From JAPOUP01 sp965203605 (GTDB lineage: Bacteria > Pseudomonadota > Alphaproteobacteria > Rhodobacterales > Rhodobacteraceae), in the NCBI GenBank assembly GCA_965203605.1, contig OZ241902.1, positions 1,922,001-1,986,000 of the forward strand: a DNA stretch of 64,000 nt, read 5' to 3'. A program made the translations under genes and the position numbers. Positions 53,786-64,000 of this stretch are shown here, piece by piece; the stretch's first letter is position 1; each line of letters starts with the position of its first letter. Under the pieces are notes generated by a model that worked only from the letters and a program-made list of their open reading frames with translations, made no database searches and was not told the DNA's origin.

Positions 53786-55509
53786 CAGACCGTCCAGTCC
53801 TTACCCTCAGGAATCTCTCGGTCGATTTCCCGACTCCCCAGGGAATCGTACAGGCGGTCAAGAGCGTTTCCATATGCATCGGAATGGGACGGCGTGTCGG
53901 ATTCATCGGCGAAAGCGGAATCCGGCAAGACAACCACAGCACTGGCGATCATGCGCATGCTGGCTGAGCCAGGGCGCATCTCAGGAGGCACCATTGACCT
54001 GAATGGGGTCGATGTCCTTAAGCTGTCCGAAGAGGAGATGCGCCTCACCCGACTGTCTCGGGTTGCCTATATCCCACAGGGAGCCATGAATTCCCTAAAT
54101 CCCGTCATGCGCGTCGAACGCCAGCTTTGGGATGCGGTCGTCGCCCATGAAGGACGCGTTGGGACCGCTGAACTCAAACGTCTCTCAGACGAAGCATTGG
54201 AAGGAGTCGGTCTGAATCGGCGAACCGGACGGCTGTATCCCCATGAACTTTCGGGTGGAATGAAGCAGCGGGTCTGCATCGCGCTCGGAATGATCCTGCG
54301 CCCGGAATTGATCATTGCAGACGAATCCACCTCGGCGCTTGACGTCGCTACACAACGGCAGGTGATGCGGACTCTCGATGACGTGCAGGCAATCGCTGGA
54401 TCGGGTCTGATCCTCATTGGGCATGACATGGGGCTGATGGCGCAGTCGGTCGACGAACTGGCTGTCCTGAAGGACGGGGAATTGGTGGAATTCGGGGATG
54501 TTCGGCAGATGCTCGAAAATCCTCAACACCCCCATACCCGCGACCTGATCTCCTCGGTTCCGCTGGTTGGTGGCGCAGGTTTCCTCAGCGCTTCCGCCCA
54601 TGCAGTCGCGCCCAAGCGGAGCAGCCGTGAGCCGTTGCTGACGTTCAACGGCGTAAGCAAGGTCTACGGCAATCTCACCACACTTCATCCACTGAGCTTC
54701 ACGCTACAGGGCGACATGCCTCAGATCATATCGATCGTCGGCCAATCAGGGTCGGGAAAGTCGACGTTGGGCTCGATAATTCTGGGATTCACGCAGCCGA
54801 CAACCGGAACCGCACTGTTCGAGGGACGGGACCTCCAACGGATTGGCATCGCCGAGGCGCTGGAATTCAGGAAGGACGTACAAGCGGTGCTCCAGGATCC
54901 CTATGCATGCTTCAACCCATTCTATCGCGTGAAACATGCCCTGGCCTATCCGTTCAGACGCTTTGGTCTCGCCCGGGATGACGCGCATATCCAGCGCCGG
55001 ATGGAGGAAGTCTGTTCCATCGTTGGCCTGGATCCTGATCTCGTCCTTCCACGCTTTCCCATCAGCTTTCAGGAGGCCAGCGTCAACGACTGATCGTTGC
55101 CCGGGCCCTGATGCTCTCACCGAAGCTCCTGGTCGCGGATGAACCGGTTTCCATGGTGGACGCAAGCCTGCGCGCAACCATCCTGTCGAATATTTACGAC
55201 CTGAAGGAGAAATTCGGAATCTCCATCCTGTACATCACACACGACCTTGCCACGGCATATCATGTCTCGGACTATGTAATGGTGCTATACAAGGGCCGTG
55301 TGGTCGAGGCTGGGCCACCTCAGCAGGTCATCGGAGACCCCGAGCATCCCTACACCCGACTGCTGATTGACTCGATTCCCTGGCCGGATCCCACCCGGTC
55401 ATGGAGCAGCAATGCAGACCGGGACTTGATCGGAGATGAAGCGAACTGCACTGACGCTCCAACGGCAATCCGAGGATCCATCAATGGATTCTCGCTGGTG
55501 GCGCAGTGA
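53782..55509 (+). pseudogene. Fused dipeptide ABC ATPase (DppD-DppF), two one-base frameshifts
   Basis: Two ATPase domains in one gene of about 575 codons. Domain 1: start MTDRPVLTLRNLSVDFPTPQ; Walker A is broken by one extra A near 53919 (GESG then SGKTTTALAIMRML after correction); signature ELSGGMKQRVCIALGM; Walker B LIIADESTSALD. Domain 2: Walker A VGQSGSGKSTLGSII; then at 55058-55060 one C is missing just before the signature, so FPHQLSGGQRQRLIVARAL reads FPISFQEASVND and stops. The frame resumes LLVADEPVSMVDASLRATIL. Both hits fall in key motifs. Confidence 0.87.
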
Positions 55510-58500
55510 AAACCGACCCCCGGTTCGCCGCTGCGGGACTTCAGGCGAAACTGAACCTTATATCGCCGCACATCTGCCGTCGGACGACACCCCTTGAGCC
55601 CCTGAGGCTTCTGGAGCTATCCGGCCCCGCCGACGGCATCCCTCAGGATGCTGACCCGGGCTGCTGGCCTGCTGTCGACCCGGAGAGCTATTGGGGTCGA
55701 GCCGATCTGGACTTTCTTCTAACGGGATCGTTCCAGGTTCCCTGCGGTTGGAACGTTGATCGCCTCGCTCTTCATCTGCCGCTCGGAACGTTCGGGGACA
55801 TATTCAATCATCCAGAAGCACTGGTCTATGTGGACGGCAAGCCGATCGGTTCGGCTGACCGTTACCACCAGACAATCTCGTTGGGTTCCGATTGCGCGAA
55901 TGGCCAGAGACGCAGGCTGGACCGGACATACGCGGTGGCCTCCCGATTCGTCAGATCGATCCAAGTTGTTCATGGGCCGTCCGGCATTGGTCGAGCGGGA
56001 TCCATTCCTGCTCGAGTTTTTCCGGCTAGCCGGGTCAACGCTTGATACGGCAATCGAACTTTCCCGCAACGCTCCTGTCCGTGACGGCCTGTTCGACGCA
56101 CTCAACCGGGCATTCCTGACGCTCGACACCTGGGAACTGCCAGGAACCGCGCTCTATGAGAGCGCCCCGGATGCGCTATCGGTCCTGCGAGAGGGCATCA
56201 AGATGGCCGGCGAGCCACTCGAGGTTACCCTTCATGCGATCGGCCACGCCCATCTCGACATCGCCTACCTCTGGACAGTCGATCAGTCGCGCAGAAAGGC
56301 AATGCGGACATTCTCGAACGTTCTCAGGTTGATGGAAGCGGACCCCAACTACAGGTTCTGCCAATCCCAGGCACAAATATACGCATTCTGTGCCAAGGAT
56401 GCTCCGAACCAGTTCAGGCGAATTCAGGACCGCGTCTCGGAGGGGCGATGGGAGGTTCTGGGCGGCATGTGGGTGGAGCCGAATCTCAACATTCCGGGTC
56501 CGGAATCGCTGGTTCGCCAGCTTCAGCTCGGCCGCGGCTATTTCCGCGATACCTTCGGTGATGTCGAGACTCCCGTACTCTGGCTACCCGATACATTTGG
56601 GTTCCCAGGGCAGGTTCCACAACTCATGAAGCTGGCGGGTCTGTCCTGGTTCTGCACGAACAAACTGAACTGGAACCAGGTTACCCGGGTGAGTCCGACC
56701 CACCTATGGGAAGGTATTGATGGAACACGTGTTCTTGCACATGTGCTGACCACGCCGCGTGACGTTGAATACCTACCGTTCCCGACGAACTACAAGAGCG
56801 ACCTCTCCGCCCGCGAGGTCATGGGCACAGCTTCCCGAGCCGATCATGGCACGCGCCATCTTCCGATCTGTTTCGGATACGGGGATGGCGGCGGCGGGCC
56901 GACGAAGGAACTCCTGTCGCGTGCGCGGGCGTTTGCCGAAATGCCTGGAATGCCGCGAATGACCATGTCCAGCGTGCGCTCAGCTTTCGAAGCGATCGAA
57001 GCGGAGGAACGCCCCCTCCCCGTTCACCGTGGCGAGCACTACCTGGAAGGCCACCGAGGGACACTGACCAGCCAGGCCTGGATCAAGCGGGCGAACCGTC
57101 GAAACGAACGGGCACTGCACGAAGCCGAGGCGCTGTCGGTGTTGGCAGGGCTCTCGCCGGATCTCGATGAAGCATGGGAACTGCTTTGTCGAAACCAGTT
57201 CCACGACACGATCTCAGGTGTCTGCGTTCCACAGGCCTATAGGGACTCACGGGTCGACCATGCCCGCATCTCTGAACTCACGGACACCGCGGCAAAGGCG
57301 GCGGCGCACGCCCTTGCCGTCAATGCGCCCGAGCCTCTGATCCTGAATACAATGCCGGTCGCCACGGCGCGAATAGCCGAGATTCCAGCACCCCATGCCG
57401 CAGGACCGCTCAGTCAGCCATCAGCAGGCGGTGTTCTGGTCTATCTGCCATCTCTTCCCGCCTATTCCGCCACCCCGCTCTCGGCGGCCGCCAAGGCAGC
57501 ACCGGTCGGCCTCTCCGTCCGTCTCTTCGCCGAAGATGGCGGTGCCGTGATAGAGAATAGGTTCCTACGTGCCGGATTCGACCGCTTCGGCCATCTCATC
57601 TCCGCATCAATGAAATCTGTCGGCACCGAAACACTCGTACACGGATCGCCTGCAAACCAGCTTCAGGCTTTCGAGGACCGGCCGGCCTGCTGGGATGCAT
57701 GGGACATCGATCCCGACTACGAAGAGGTCATGGAGTCCATCGAGGAACCAGCGACCATTCGCATCGTCGAGCGAGGGCCGATCCGAGCCACGATTCGTGT
57801 CGAACGCCAGTGGCGCAGGAGCAGGATCATCCAGTATATCCGACTCATTGCCGATTCCACCCGAATTGATTTTGTCACGAAGATTGACTGGCACCAGACA
57901 CACACGCTCCTGAAAGTCGCCTTTCCGGTCGCGGTCAACAGCCCTAAGGCACTCTTCGACATCCAAAGGGGTGCGATAGAACGCTCAACGAGCCGGGTCA
58001 CACCGTTTGAACGCGCCCGCTTTGAGGTCCCGGCCCAGAAGTGGGCACTGCTGTCGGATGGATCACTCGGAGCGGCACTTCTGAATGACTGCAAATATGG
58101 CTACGACATCCACGGCAACGTCATGCGCCTGACCTTGATAAAGTCAGCAACCTCGCCTGACCCTGGAGCCGACCAGGGCCTGCATGAGTTCGCCTACAGT
58201 TTCCTTCCGGTTTCCGGGGACGGCCGTGCGGAAGTGGACGCCGCCGCCTATGATCTCAACACCCCGCTTCGCATCGCCTTCCCCACCGGAGGACAGGGCG
58301 GCACCGATTTCGATGGTCAGCCCTTTGTTCGATGCTCGGGAAGTCGGGTTATCTGCGAAACGCTGAAGCCGGGGAAGCGTGGAAGCGCCATCCTGAGACT
58401 GTTCGGGCCTGACGGCCTTGGCGGGCCCGTCACCCTGCGTTTTCGCACCCGCATCAGCGAGGCGCACCGCTGCGACCTCCTTGAGACCCCAGCCGATTCG

Positions 58501-58584
58501 ATCGAAGTCATGGGAAATTCGGTATCGCTGGACATGGCGCCATTCGAGATCTTGACGCTACGGATCGAACCGGGACCATGCTGA
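55506..58584 (+). pseudogene. GH38 alpha-mannosidase, one-base frameshift
   Basis: About 1025 codons. The N-terminal part from ATG 55506 (MKTDPRFAAAGLQAKLNLIS) is in one frame up to about 55900. The rest, GWTGHTRWPPDSSDRSKLFM onward, is in the +1 frame. Catalytic-domain motifs: HAIGHAHLDIAYLWTVDQSR (metal His and Asp) and LWLPDTFGFPGQVPQLMKLA (nucleophile Asp), then QFHDTISGVCVPQAY. The start overlaps the ATPase stop (ATGA-like). It would trim terminal alpha-mannose from imported glycans in the cytoplasm. A single base loss around 55911 would restore it. Confidence 0.9.
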
Positions 58585-59084
58585 CCTTGATCCCGCTCTC
58601 CACCAACACCCCAAGATCCGGCATCAAACTTTCTCAGCCGACGGGGCCGCTCCCCTGCATATCCGCTTCACGTCTGAACACCGGCCAGCGGACGTTTCGC
58701 GGTGGTTCGACCTTGATCCAGAGCCAAGCAGAAAGTCTGACAGTGAATAATGCTTAACAAGCTAAGTTCTTCGTGCCATAACGGCGTAGTCTGAAATAGT
58801 CCGGTCAACCATTGATGAATGGACGAGCAAGAATGACATGATGTCCAGTGAAGACCTATTCGTCGTCGGTAGAAGCGTTAGGGGGGACACACAATGTCCA
58901 GTGTGCACCTCGACGACGAAGCCGGTGGCACTCAGGCAAGGTAACGATGAATGAACGCCAGATGGCCCGAAGATCAATTCCCGGAACAAACCCACCTTTA
59001 CCGTGCTTCTGGCTAGCCTGTTTGATAGGGAACGGTAACCCGGCAAGCACTACTCTACAATCCAGGACAAAGGGAGGAAGCCAA
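58585..59084. other. Intergenic region before the TRAP genes
   Basis: 500 bp with no convincing gene. It probably contains the promoter of the TRAP operon; I could not identify boxes with confidence. Confidence 0.45.
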
Positions 59085-60134
59085 ATGTCCAGACTATGGA
59101 AAACCATTGGATTTGCTGTCGCCTGCGTCGTCGCGGCGCAGGCAAATGCACAAGTGAACCTGTCAGCGGAGACAGCGAGCGCCACCGGCGTACCGGGCAA
59201 TACCGTACTGGCCCTGGGCGAAGTCGCGTCAGCAGCGGGTATTGCAAATATACAGGTCGCCACCGGCCAGACACTGACCAACAGCCTTCAGAACACTGCA
59301 GAAGGCAAAACGGACATCACGGCAGCGCCATTCCTGCTCCCGTTCCTGATGTCGAGGGGCGTCGGACCCTACGCGAAACTCGGCGAGGAGACCGGAGCGG
59401 ATTACGCGAGCAGGCTCGCCGTGCTTTACACCTATCGTCTGGGTGTGTTCGGGCTCTACGCCTACGACAGCAAAAATTTCGGTGGATATGACGATATTGC
59501 CGGCAAGACGATCTATAATGGGCCACCCAGGGGTGCCGCACTCACCAACGCCAGGGGAGTTGTCAAACTCGCGACTGGCCTGGACGAAGGTGATGGATAC
59601 ACCGGCATACAGGTCAATTGGGATCAGGCGGTAAAGACAATCACTGACGGATCGTCGGACGCCATGGTGTTGCCAGTCACTTTCCCGGATGGTAGGATCA
59701 CCCAGTCGGTTGCCTCAGGCAACATGACGCTTTGGTCATATCCGAAAGACGTCTACGAAAGTGAAGCGGCGCAGAAGTACATGAAGGCACCGGGGTCCGG
59801 TACATTGGACCTTCCCATCGCAGAGGCCATCGTGCCGGAAGGTGCGACCATCATCTCCGAAGACGATCGCTTCCGCGGTATTACAACGGTGGGCGGTGAA
59901 ATCGTCCGGAAGGATATGGACGAGGAACTGGCCTACAGCCTGACCAAGGCGTTTCTGGACAATCTGGAACTCTACAGATCCAAGACGCCCTTCATGCGGA
60001 CCGTCGCGCTTGGGGAGATTGCCGATCTAGGCACGACCGGCATGTGTGGCGCCATGCCTCTCAAGTACCACTCCGGTGCGGTTCGAGCCTGGGAAGAGGC
60101 GGGCTACACCGTACCCGACTGCGCAAGGCCGTAA
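59085..60134 (+). CDS. TRAP transporter solute-binding protein, TAXI family
   Basis: 349 residues with signal peptide MSRLWKTIGFAVACVVAAQA. The ATG at 59085 follows AGGGAGGAAG. TAXI-type features: VNLSAETASATGVPGNTVLA, VATGQTLTNSLQNTAEGKTD, FDIAGKTIYNGPPRGAAL-like middle and the alternating hydrophobic end. Binds a carboxylated solute in characterised relatives. It precedes the fused TRAP permease. Confidence 0.88.
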   Translation: MSRLWKTIGFAVACVVAAQANAQVNLSAETASATGVPGNTVLALGEVASAAGIANIQVATGQTLTNSLQNTAEGKTDITAAPFLLPFLMSRGVGPYAKLGEETGADYASRLAVLYTYRLGVFGLYAYDSKNFGGYDDIAGKTIYNGPPRGAALTNARGVVKLATGLDEGDGYTGIQVNWDQAVKTITDGSSDAMVLPVTFPDGRITQSVASGNMTLWSYPKDVYESEAAQKYMKAPGSGTLDLPIAEAIVPEGATIISEDDRFRGITTVGGEIVRKDMDEELAYSLTKAFLDNLELYRSKTPFMRTVALGEIADLGTTGMCGAMPLKYHSGAVRAWEEAGYTVPDCARP

Positions 60135-60206
60135 GCGTAGGCAGAGGTCCGGGAGCCGGGATCCTCCCTCAGCGGTGGAGCCCGGTTCCGACACTGACCG
60201 ATTCCA

Positions 60207-62582
60207 ATGACAGAAACGCAGGCCTCACCTCGAACTGAGGGAACCACAGAAACTGCGGTTCCTTACCGGGGCGGCCTTCTCTACTGGCTTGCATGTTCCC
60301 TCGTTCTCGTGGGGCTGATGAACTCGATTCCGGGGATTCCAGGCTTCGATAGCGGAATCCGCAGCCTGACAGGACTTGATTGGATTGCGCTGCGGAAGTT
60401 CCCGAGGGAATGGTTCTTTCCATCGGTGTTCGCGCTGATGATGCTGGTGGTCGCATTGCGGCATTCGATGTGGCGGGACTGGAAGGACCGCGCACCATCC
60501 CGAAGGGCATTGGGGCTGTTTATGGATGTTGCGCTGATCGTGGCGGCACTTGGAATATCGCTTACCTATCTCATTGAGAACGAATCAATCTGTCTGATCG
60601 ATCAGATCACAGGTGAGCGGGAACGGTTGATCGCGGACAGCCTTCAGAAGGAGAAGGAATTCGCGGAGCTGTACGGTCTACCCGAACCGACAACTGTCGA
60701 TGATCCGCAGTGCGTCGGCACCACCGGTGGCTGGCTTGTCCTGATTATGGGAATCACGATTCTGGTGTTCCTGACCTACAACATCAAGGTCTGGGGACTG
60801 CCATTGGTTATCGTGGCGCTACTCGTGGCGGGTTACACCATCGCAACGGTTTTGGTCTGGTACTTCCACGGTCCAGACGACATCAACAAGTATCTGATGA
60901 CCAAGCTCGCAGGTGAGCCAAGACTTCTTTCGGACGGACGGCCAAGGGTGCACGACATTCTGGTCAACAATGCTTCGGGACTCCTCGGGCGTTTCATGGA
61001 TATCGTCCTCAACACCATCTTCCCCTATCTGATTCTCGGTTCGCTGTTCGGCGCCTCGGCAGGCGGCCAGTCATTGATCAAGCTTGCGTTTCGCTGGACC
61101 CGTAAGCTGGCGGGTGGACCAGCCCATGCCGCCATCGTGTCTTCGGCCATGTTCGGCACGATTTCCGGTGGGCCCATCGTTAACGTTCTATCGACCGGGG
61201 TCCTGACGATCCCGATGATGGTCAAGCGCGGCTTCTCCAAGGTATTCGCCGGCGGCATGGAGGCCGCAGCTTCCTCCGGCGGTTCGATCATGCCTCCGGT
61301 GATGGGGGTGGCGGCGTTTGTGCTTGCCGCGCTAACTGGGGTTGCCTATTCGAAAATCATCATCGCCGCGGCGATTCCGGCAATGCTCTACTTCTTCTGC
61401 CTGTTCCTGAGCGCTGTCTTCCAAGCGCGCCGCCAGAAGATACGGGCGATCGGTGAATTGACCGATGAGATGCATCTCGACCGTCAGGACATTCTGAACC
61501 TGATCATGATATTTGGACCCATCCTTCTGATCCTGGCGCTACTCCTGACATCAAAGGAGGCTGTTGGCTGCGGGTGGATCGGATGGCTATTGGGAGCCGA
61601 GCGCATCATCAGCGACAATGGCTGCCGGGCGACGGAACTCCCGTGGATACTCGAGTTGATACAGAACTCTGCTGGAGATGCCGGAAGCGCAGGGTGGTGG
61701 GCAGTGTTTCTGCTGGTAATCCTGCTGTTCGTTGACCCGAACATGCGCGCACGACCACGCAGGCTGATCGATGCGTTTTCCGAGGCCGGAATTCTGATCT
61801 CGACCCTTTACCTCATGTTTCTGGCGGTCTCGATCATCGACTTCTGTCTGAAATTCACCGGACTGCCGGTGTTCATTTCACTCGATGTGCTTGAGTGGCT
61901 GAAATCACTTGGCCTAGGCGCAGGCGGATCGCTGTTCTTCCAGTTTCTTGCGCTGGCGGCGACCATGGTGCTGGCAATCCTGCTCGGCATGGGAATGCCG
62001 GCCGTGCCGGCCTATGTCAACGTGGCACTCCTGATGGGACCGGTGCTGGCGGGATTGGGCCTATCGATATTCACGGCGCATATGTTCATCTTCTATTTCG
62101 CCGTGGCTTCCGCGATCACGCCGCCCGTCGCCCTCGCCGCCTTTGCGGCAGCGTCCCTCACCAGGGAAGATCCATTGGCAACGGGTCTGTCCGCAGTGCG
62201 GTCGGGCATCGTCATGTTTGTCATTCCATTCGTGTTCGCGATGTATCCCTCGCTACTGCTGATCGAAGCCGCCGTCCTGGACCCATCCGCAAGTGGTGTC
62301 GAGAAGGTCTATCTACCTGGATTTGACGGACGGATTCACTTGGATCAGCTTCTCTGGCTGATCGCACGGCTTGCGATGGCGCTCTACCTTGTGGCCAGCG
62401 CTCTCGCAGCGTTTGACCGGACACGAATGGAAATCTGGGAGGTCATGGCACGGCTTGTGCTGGCCGTCGCAGTGATCCACTCAGCCCCGAGTGTGAACGT
62501 CACTGCCCTTGTGCTGGCGGTCGCACTGGTTTTCATCCATGCGACTCGTGCCCGCGGGGAAGCCCGGACCTCCGTCGGTTGA
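60207..62582 (+). CDS. TRAP transporter fused permease (DctQM-like, TAXI type)
   Basis: 791 residues. An N-terminal four-helix part (about 1-250) is followed by the DctM-type core: AHAAIVSSAMFGTISGGPIV, NVLSTGVLTIPMMVKRGFSK, AGGMEAAASSGGSIMPPVMG and later LLGMGMPAVPAYVNVALLMG. The sequences GSIMPPVMG and GMGMP are the two solute/sodium-binding loops of this family. It works with the binding protein 72 bp upstream in sodium-driven uptake. Confidence 0.92.
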   Translation: MTETQASPRTEGTTETAVPYRGGLLYWLACSLVLVGLMNSIPGIPGFDSGIRSLTGLDWIALRKFPREWFFPSVFALMMLVVALRHSMWRDWKDRAPSRRALGLFMDVALIVAALGISLTYLIENESICLIDQITGERERLIADSLQKEKEFAELYGLPEPTTVDDPQCVGTTGGWLVLIMGITILVFLTYNIKVWGLPLVIVALLVAGYTIATVLVWYFHGPDDINKYLMTKLAGEPRLLSDGRPRVHDILVNNASGLLGRFMDIVLNTIFPYLILGSLFGASAGGQSLIKLAFRWTRKLAGGPAHAAIVSSAMFGTISGGPIVNVLSTGVLTIPMMVKRGFSKVFAGGMEAAASSGGSIMPPVMGVAAFVLAALTGVAYSKIIIAAAIPAMLYFFCLFLSAVFQARRQKIRAIGELTDEMHLDRQDILNLIMIFGPILLILALLLTSKEAVGCGWIGWLLGAERIISDNGCRATELPWILELIQNSAGDAGSAGWWAVFLLVILLFVDPNMRARPRRLIDAFSEAGILISTLYLMFLAVSIIDFCLKFTGLPVFISLDVLEWLKSLGLGAGGSLFFQFLALAATMVLAILLGMGMPAVPAYVNVALLMGPVLAGLGLSIFTAHMFIFYFAVASAITPPVALAAFAAASLTREDPLATGLSAVRSGIVMFVIPFVFAMYPSLLLIEAAVLDPSASGVEKVYLPGFDGRIHLDQLLWLIARLAMALYLVASALAAFDRTRMEIWEVMARLVLAVAVIHSAPSVNVTALVLAVALVFIHATRARGEARTSVG

Positions 62583-63003
62583 ATTCGCCGCCGTCCGCAG
62601 TGGAACATGATCGGCCACCGACGATTCCGAACCCATACAGACGTGTCAAGCGGATCCGCAGTCCGCCACCGGAAGAACTGTTATTCCGCTTCCATGGAAG
62701 GTTCCGCATAGGCTGAAGACCTGACAGCCCGGTCCGCAGCGATTGTGGTCGACTGCCGGCATTCCTTGAAGTGTCGGTTGCTGCGGGTCTAGAGTGAGGA
62801 GGAACGAAATTTCAGCGCCAAACCAGGGAAGTGTCCGCTATCAGGCGATGGACGAAGCCACCCAAACCACATGCGGGCCAGGCGTTGCCCTACATGGTAG
62901 TTCTCCATTTAGCTGCATGGGCCTATGGGAATTCTGGAACGCGTTTCCCGCCTATCACTTGCCTGAATTGGGCGGATGCGGAACGAGGCACAAGGAGTGA
63001 CGC
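62583..63003. other. Intergenic region before the sulfatase
   Basis: 421 bp. A short frame at 62794-63000 lacks any recognisable motif and looks like chance. Nothing else seen. Confidence 0.45.
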
Positions 63004-64000
63004 ATGAACATAATGTTCATCATGTATGATCAACTGCGGTTCGACTATCTCAGCTGTGCCGGGCATCCGCATCTGCATACCCCAAACTTCGACCGCGTCG
63101 CAGCCATGGGGGTCCGCTTCTCAAATGCCTATGCTCAATCCCCAATCTGCGGGGCCAGTCGGATGTGCTTCTACACCGGGCGCTACGTCTCAAGCCACGG
63201 TGCCCAATGGAACGGATTTCCGCTGCGCGTCGGAGAACTGACTTTGGGCGATCACCTCCGCGCCACGGGAATGGACTGCTGGCTGATCGGGAAGACTCAC
63301 ATACGAGCCGACGCCGAGGGTATGGCGAGACTTGGCCTATCGCCAGATAGCCTGATCGGAGCGCGGCAGGCAGAATGCGGGTTTGACGTTTTCATCCGAG
63401 ACGACGGCCTCTGGGGCGAGGGACCGGATGGATTTTATGATGAACTTAGATCACCTTACAATGAATACCTCAATTCGAAGGGGTACGACGGCGAGAACCC
63501 CTGGGCGCATTACGCCAATGCGGGGATCGACGAAGATGGTCAGATCGCAACCGGCTGGATTCTTGGCAATGCCGACAGGGCTGCAAACATTCGGGAGGAG
63601 GACAGCGAGACACCGTGGCTGACAGGCGAAGCCATCCGATTTGTAGAGGAAGCGAAGGGCGCATGGTGTGCGCACATTTCCTACATCAAGCCACATTGGC
63701 CCTACATCGTGCCAGCCCCCTACCATGCAATGTTCGGCGCCAACCATGTGCCACAGGCGATCAGAGCCGATGTCGAGCGCGAAAATCCACATCCGGTATT
63801 CGGAGCCTACATGGACAACGCGATCGCCCGTGCCTTCCAGAAGGATGAGGTGCGCCGGAAGGTCATTCCCGCCTATATGGGTCTGATCAAGCAGTGTGAC
63901 GACCAACTTGGTCGTTTGCTGGGCTTTCTGGAGGCCTCGGGTCGACTCGATGACACGATGATTGTGCTGACCTCGGATCACGGTGATTATCTCGGCGACC
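63004..64000 (+). CDS. Sulfatase-family hydrolase (partial)
   Basis: The first 332 codons, running off the window. Start MNIMFIMYDQLRFDYLSCAG holds the metal Asp of the alkaline-phosphatase superfamily. The maturation motif is CGASRMCFYTGR (C-x-A-x-R form rather than the common C-x-P-x-R), in which Cys becomes formylglycine. Later parts: IGKTHIRA, YIKPHWPYIVP and LTSDHGDYLGD with the second metal site. It is related to choline sulfatases and phosphonate monoester hydrolases. With the mannosidase and transporters it suggests use of sulfated glycans or sulfate esters. Confidence 0.9.
   Translation, partial: MNIMFIMYDQLRFDYLSCAGHPHLHTPNFDRVAAMGVRFSNAYAQSPICGASRMCFYTGRYVSSHGAQWNGFPLRVGELTLGDHLRATGMDCWLIGKTHIRADAEGMARLGLSPDSLIGARQAECGFDVFIRDDGLWGEGPDGFYDELRSPYNEYLNSKGYDGENPWAHYANAGIDEDGQIATGWILGNADRAANIREEDSETPWLTGEAIRFVEEAKGAWCAHISYIKPHWPYIVPAPYHAMFGANHVPQAIRADVERENPHPVFGAYMDNAIARAFQKDEVRRKVIPAYMGLIKQCDDQLGRLLGFLEASGRLDDTMIVLTSDHGDYLGD

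Noticed and set aside
62794..63000. A small gene just before the sulfatase
   Set aside because: No motif, atypical composition, and no ribosome site that I could trust.

Overview
The window looks like a GC-rich alphaproteobacterial replicon, most like Rhodobacterales or Rhizobiales: ABC, TAXI-TRAP and reductive pyrimidine genes of that type, ATGA-overlapped operons and a repABC-type relic. It is a catabolic region under heavy insertion-sequence attack. Intact transport and degradation operons alternate with layers of dead transposons, gene fragments and toxin-antitoxin pairs. No rRNA, tRNA or CRISPR array was seen.

Layout. 1-10014: reductive pyrimidine (or hydantoin) catabolism: an NMT1-type ABC importer, dihydropyrimidinase, N-carbamoyl amidohydrolase, a RutR-like TetR regulator with a close match to a RutR box, and the dihydropyrimidine dehydrogenase pair preA/preT. 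10015-11526: relics, including a decayed 5' piece of rpoB. 11527-18878: a purine/nucleoside cluster consisting of a dead LacI regulator, a four-gene ABC importer, a nucleoside hydrolase and adenine deaminase, so both nucleobase classes are handled within 19 kb. 18880-24722: an IS graveyard (IS-A, IS5, IS427 and IS4-like elements, plus a serine-recombinase scrap). 24741-25932: a RES/Xre toxin-antitoxin pair. 26276-28845: IS-A copy 2, a broken HEPN-like gene and a conserved hypothetical. 29096-34607: a LysR-controlled sugar-type ABC operon with a SnoaL-like enzyme but no ATPase. 34608-39450: stacked relics of IS30, ISKra4, IS66 and an IS630-derived MITE around a DUF2188/DUF3800 pair.

39460-58584 is one long catabolic operon under an AraC regulator: two phytanoyl-CoA-dioxygenase-like enzymes, a metallo-beta-lactamase-fold protein, a dipeptide-type ABC importer (binding protein, two permeases, fused ATPase) and a GH38 alpha-mannosidase. 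It is followed by a TAXI-TRAP transporter and a sulfatase that runs off the window. Three different transposons interrupt it: an IS4-type element in the binding-protein gene, an IS427-type element near the start of dppB, and a 4.8-kb composite transposon in the middle of dppB. Each has intact target duplications, and conceptual removal restores the frame in each case. The composite is bounded by two IS-A copies that share the same inactivating transposase lesions. It carries a repC-like tail, two copies of a perfect 16-bp palindrome like a repABC plasmid centromere, and a second RES/Xre pair. The same operon also carries four one-base frameshifts, three of them in homopolymer runs or at conserved motifs, so it is either decaying or locally mis-sequenced.

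Coordinates and frames were worked out by reading the sequence. Family assignments rest on remembered motifs, not on database searches.
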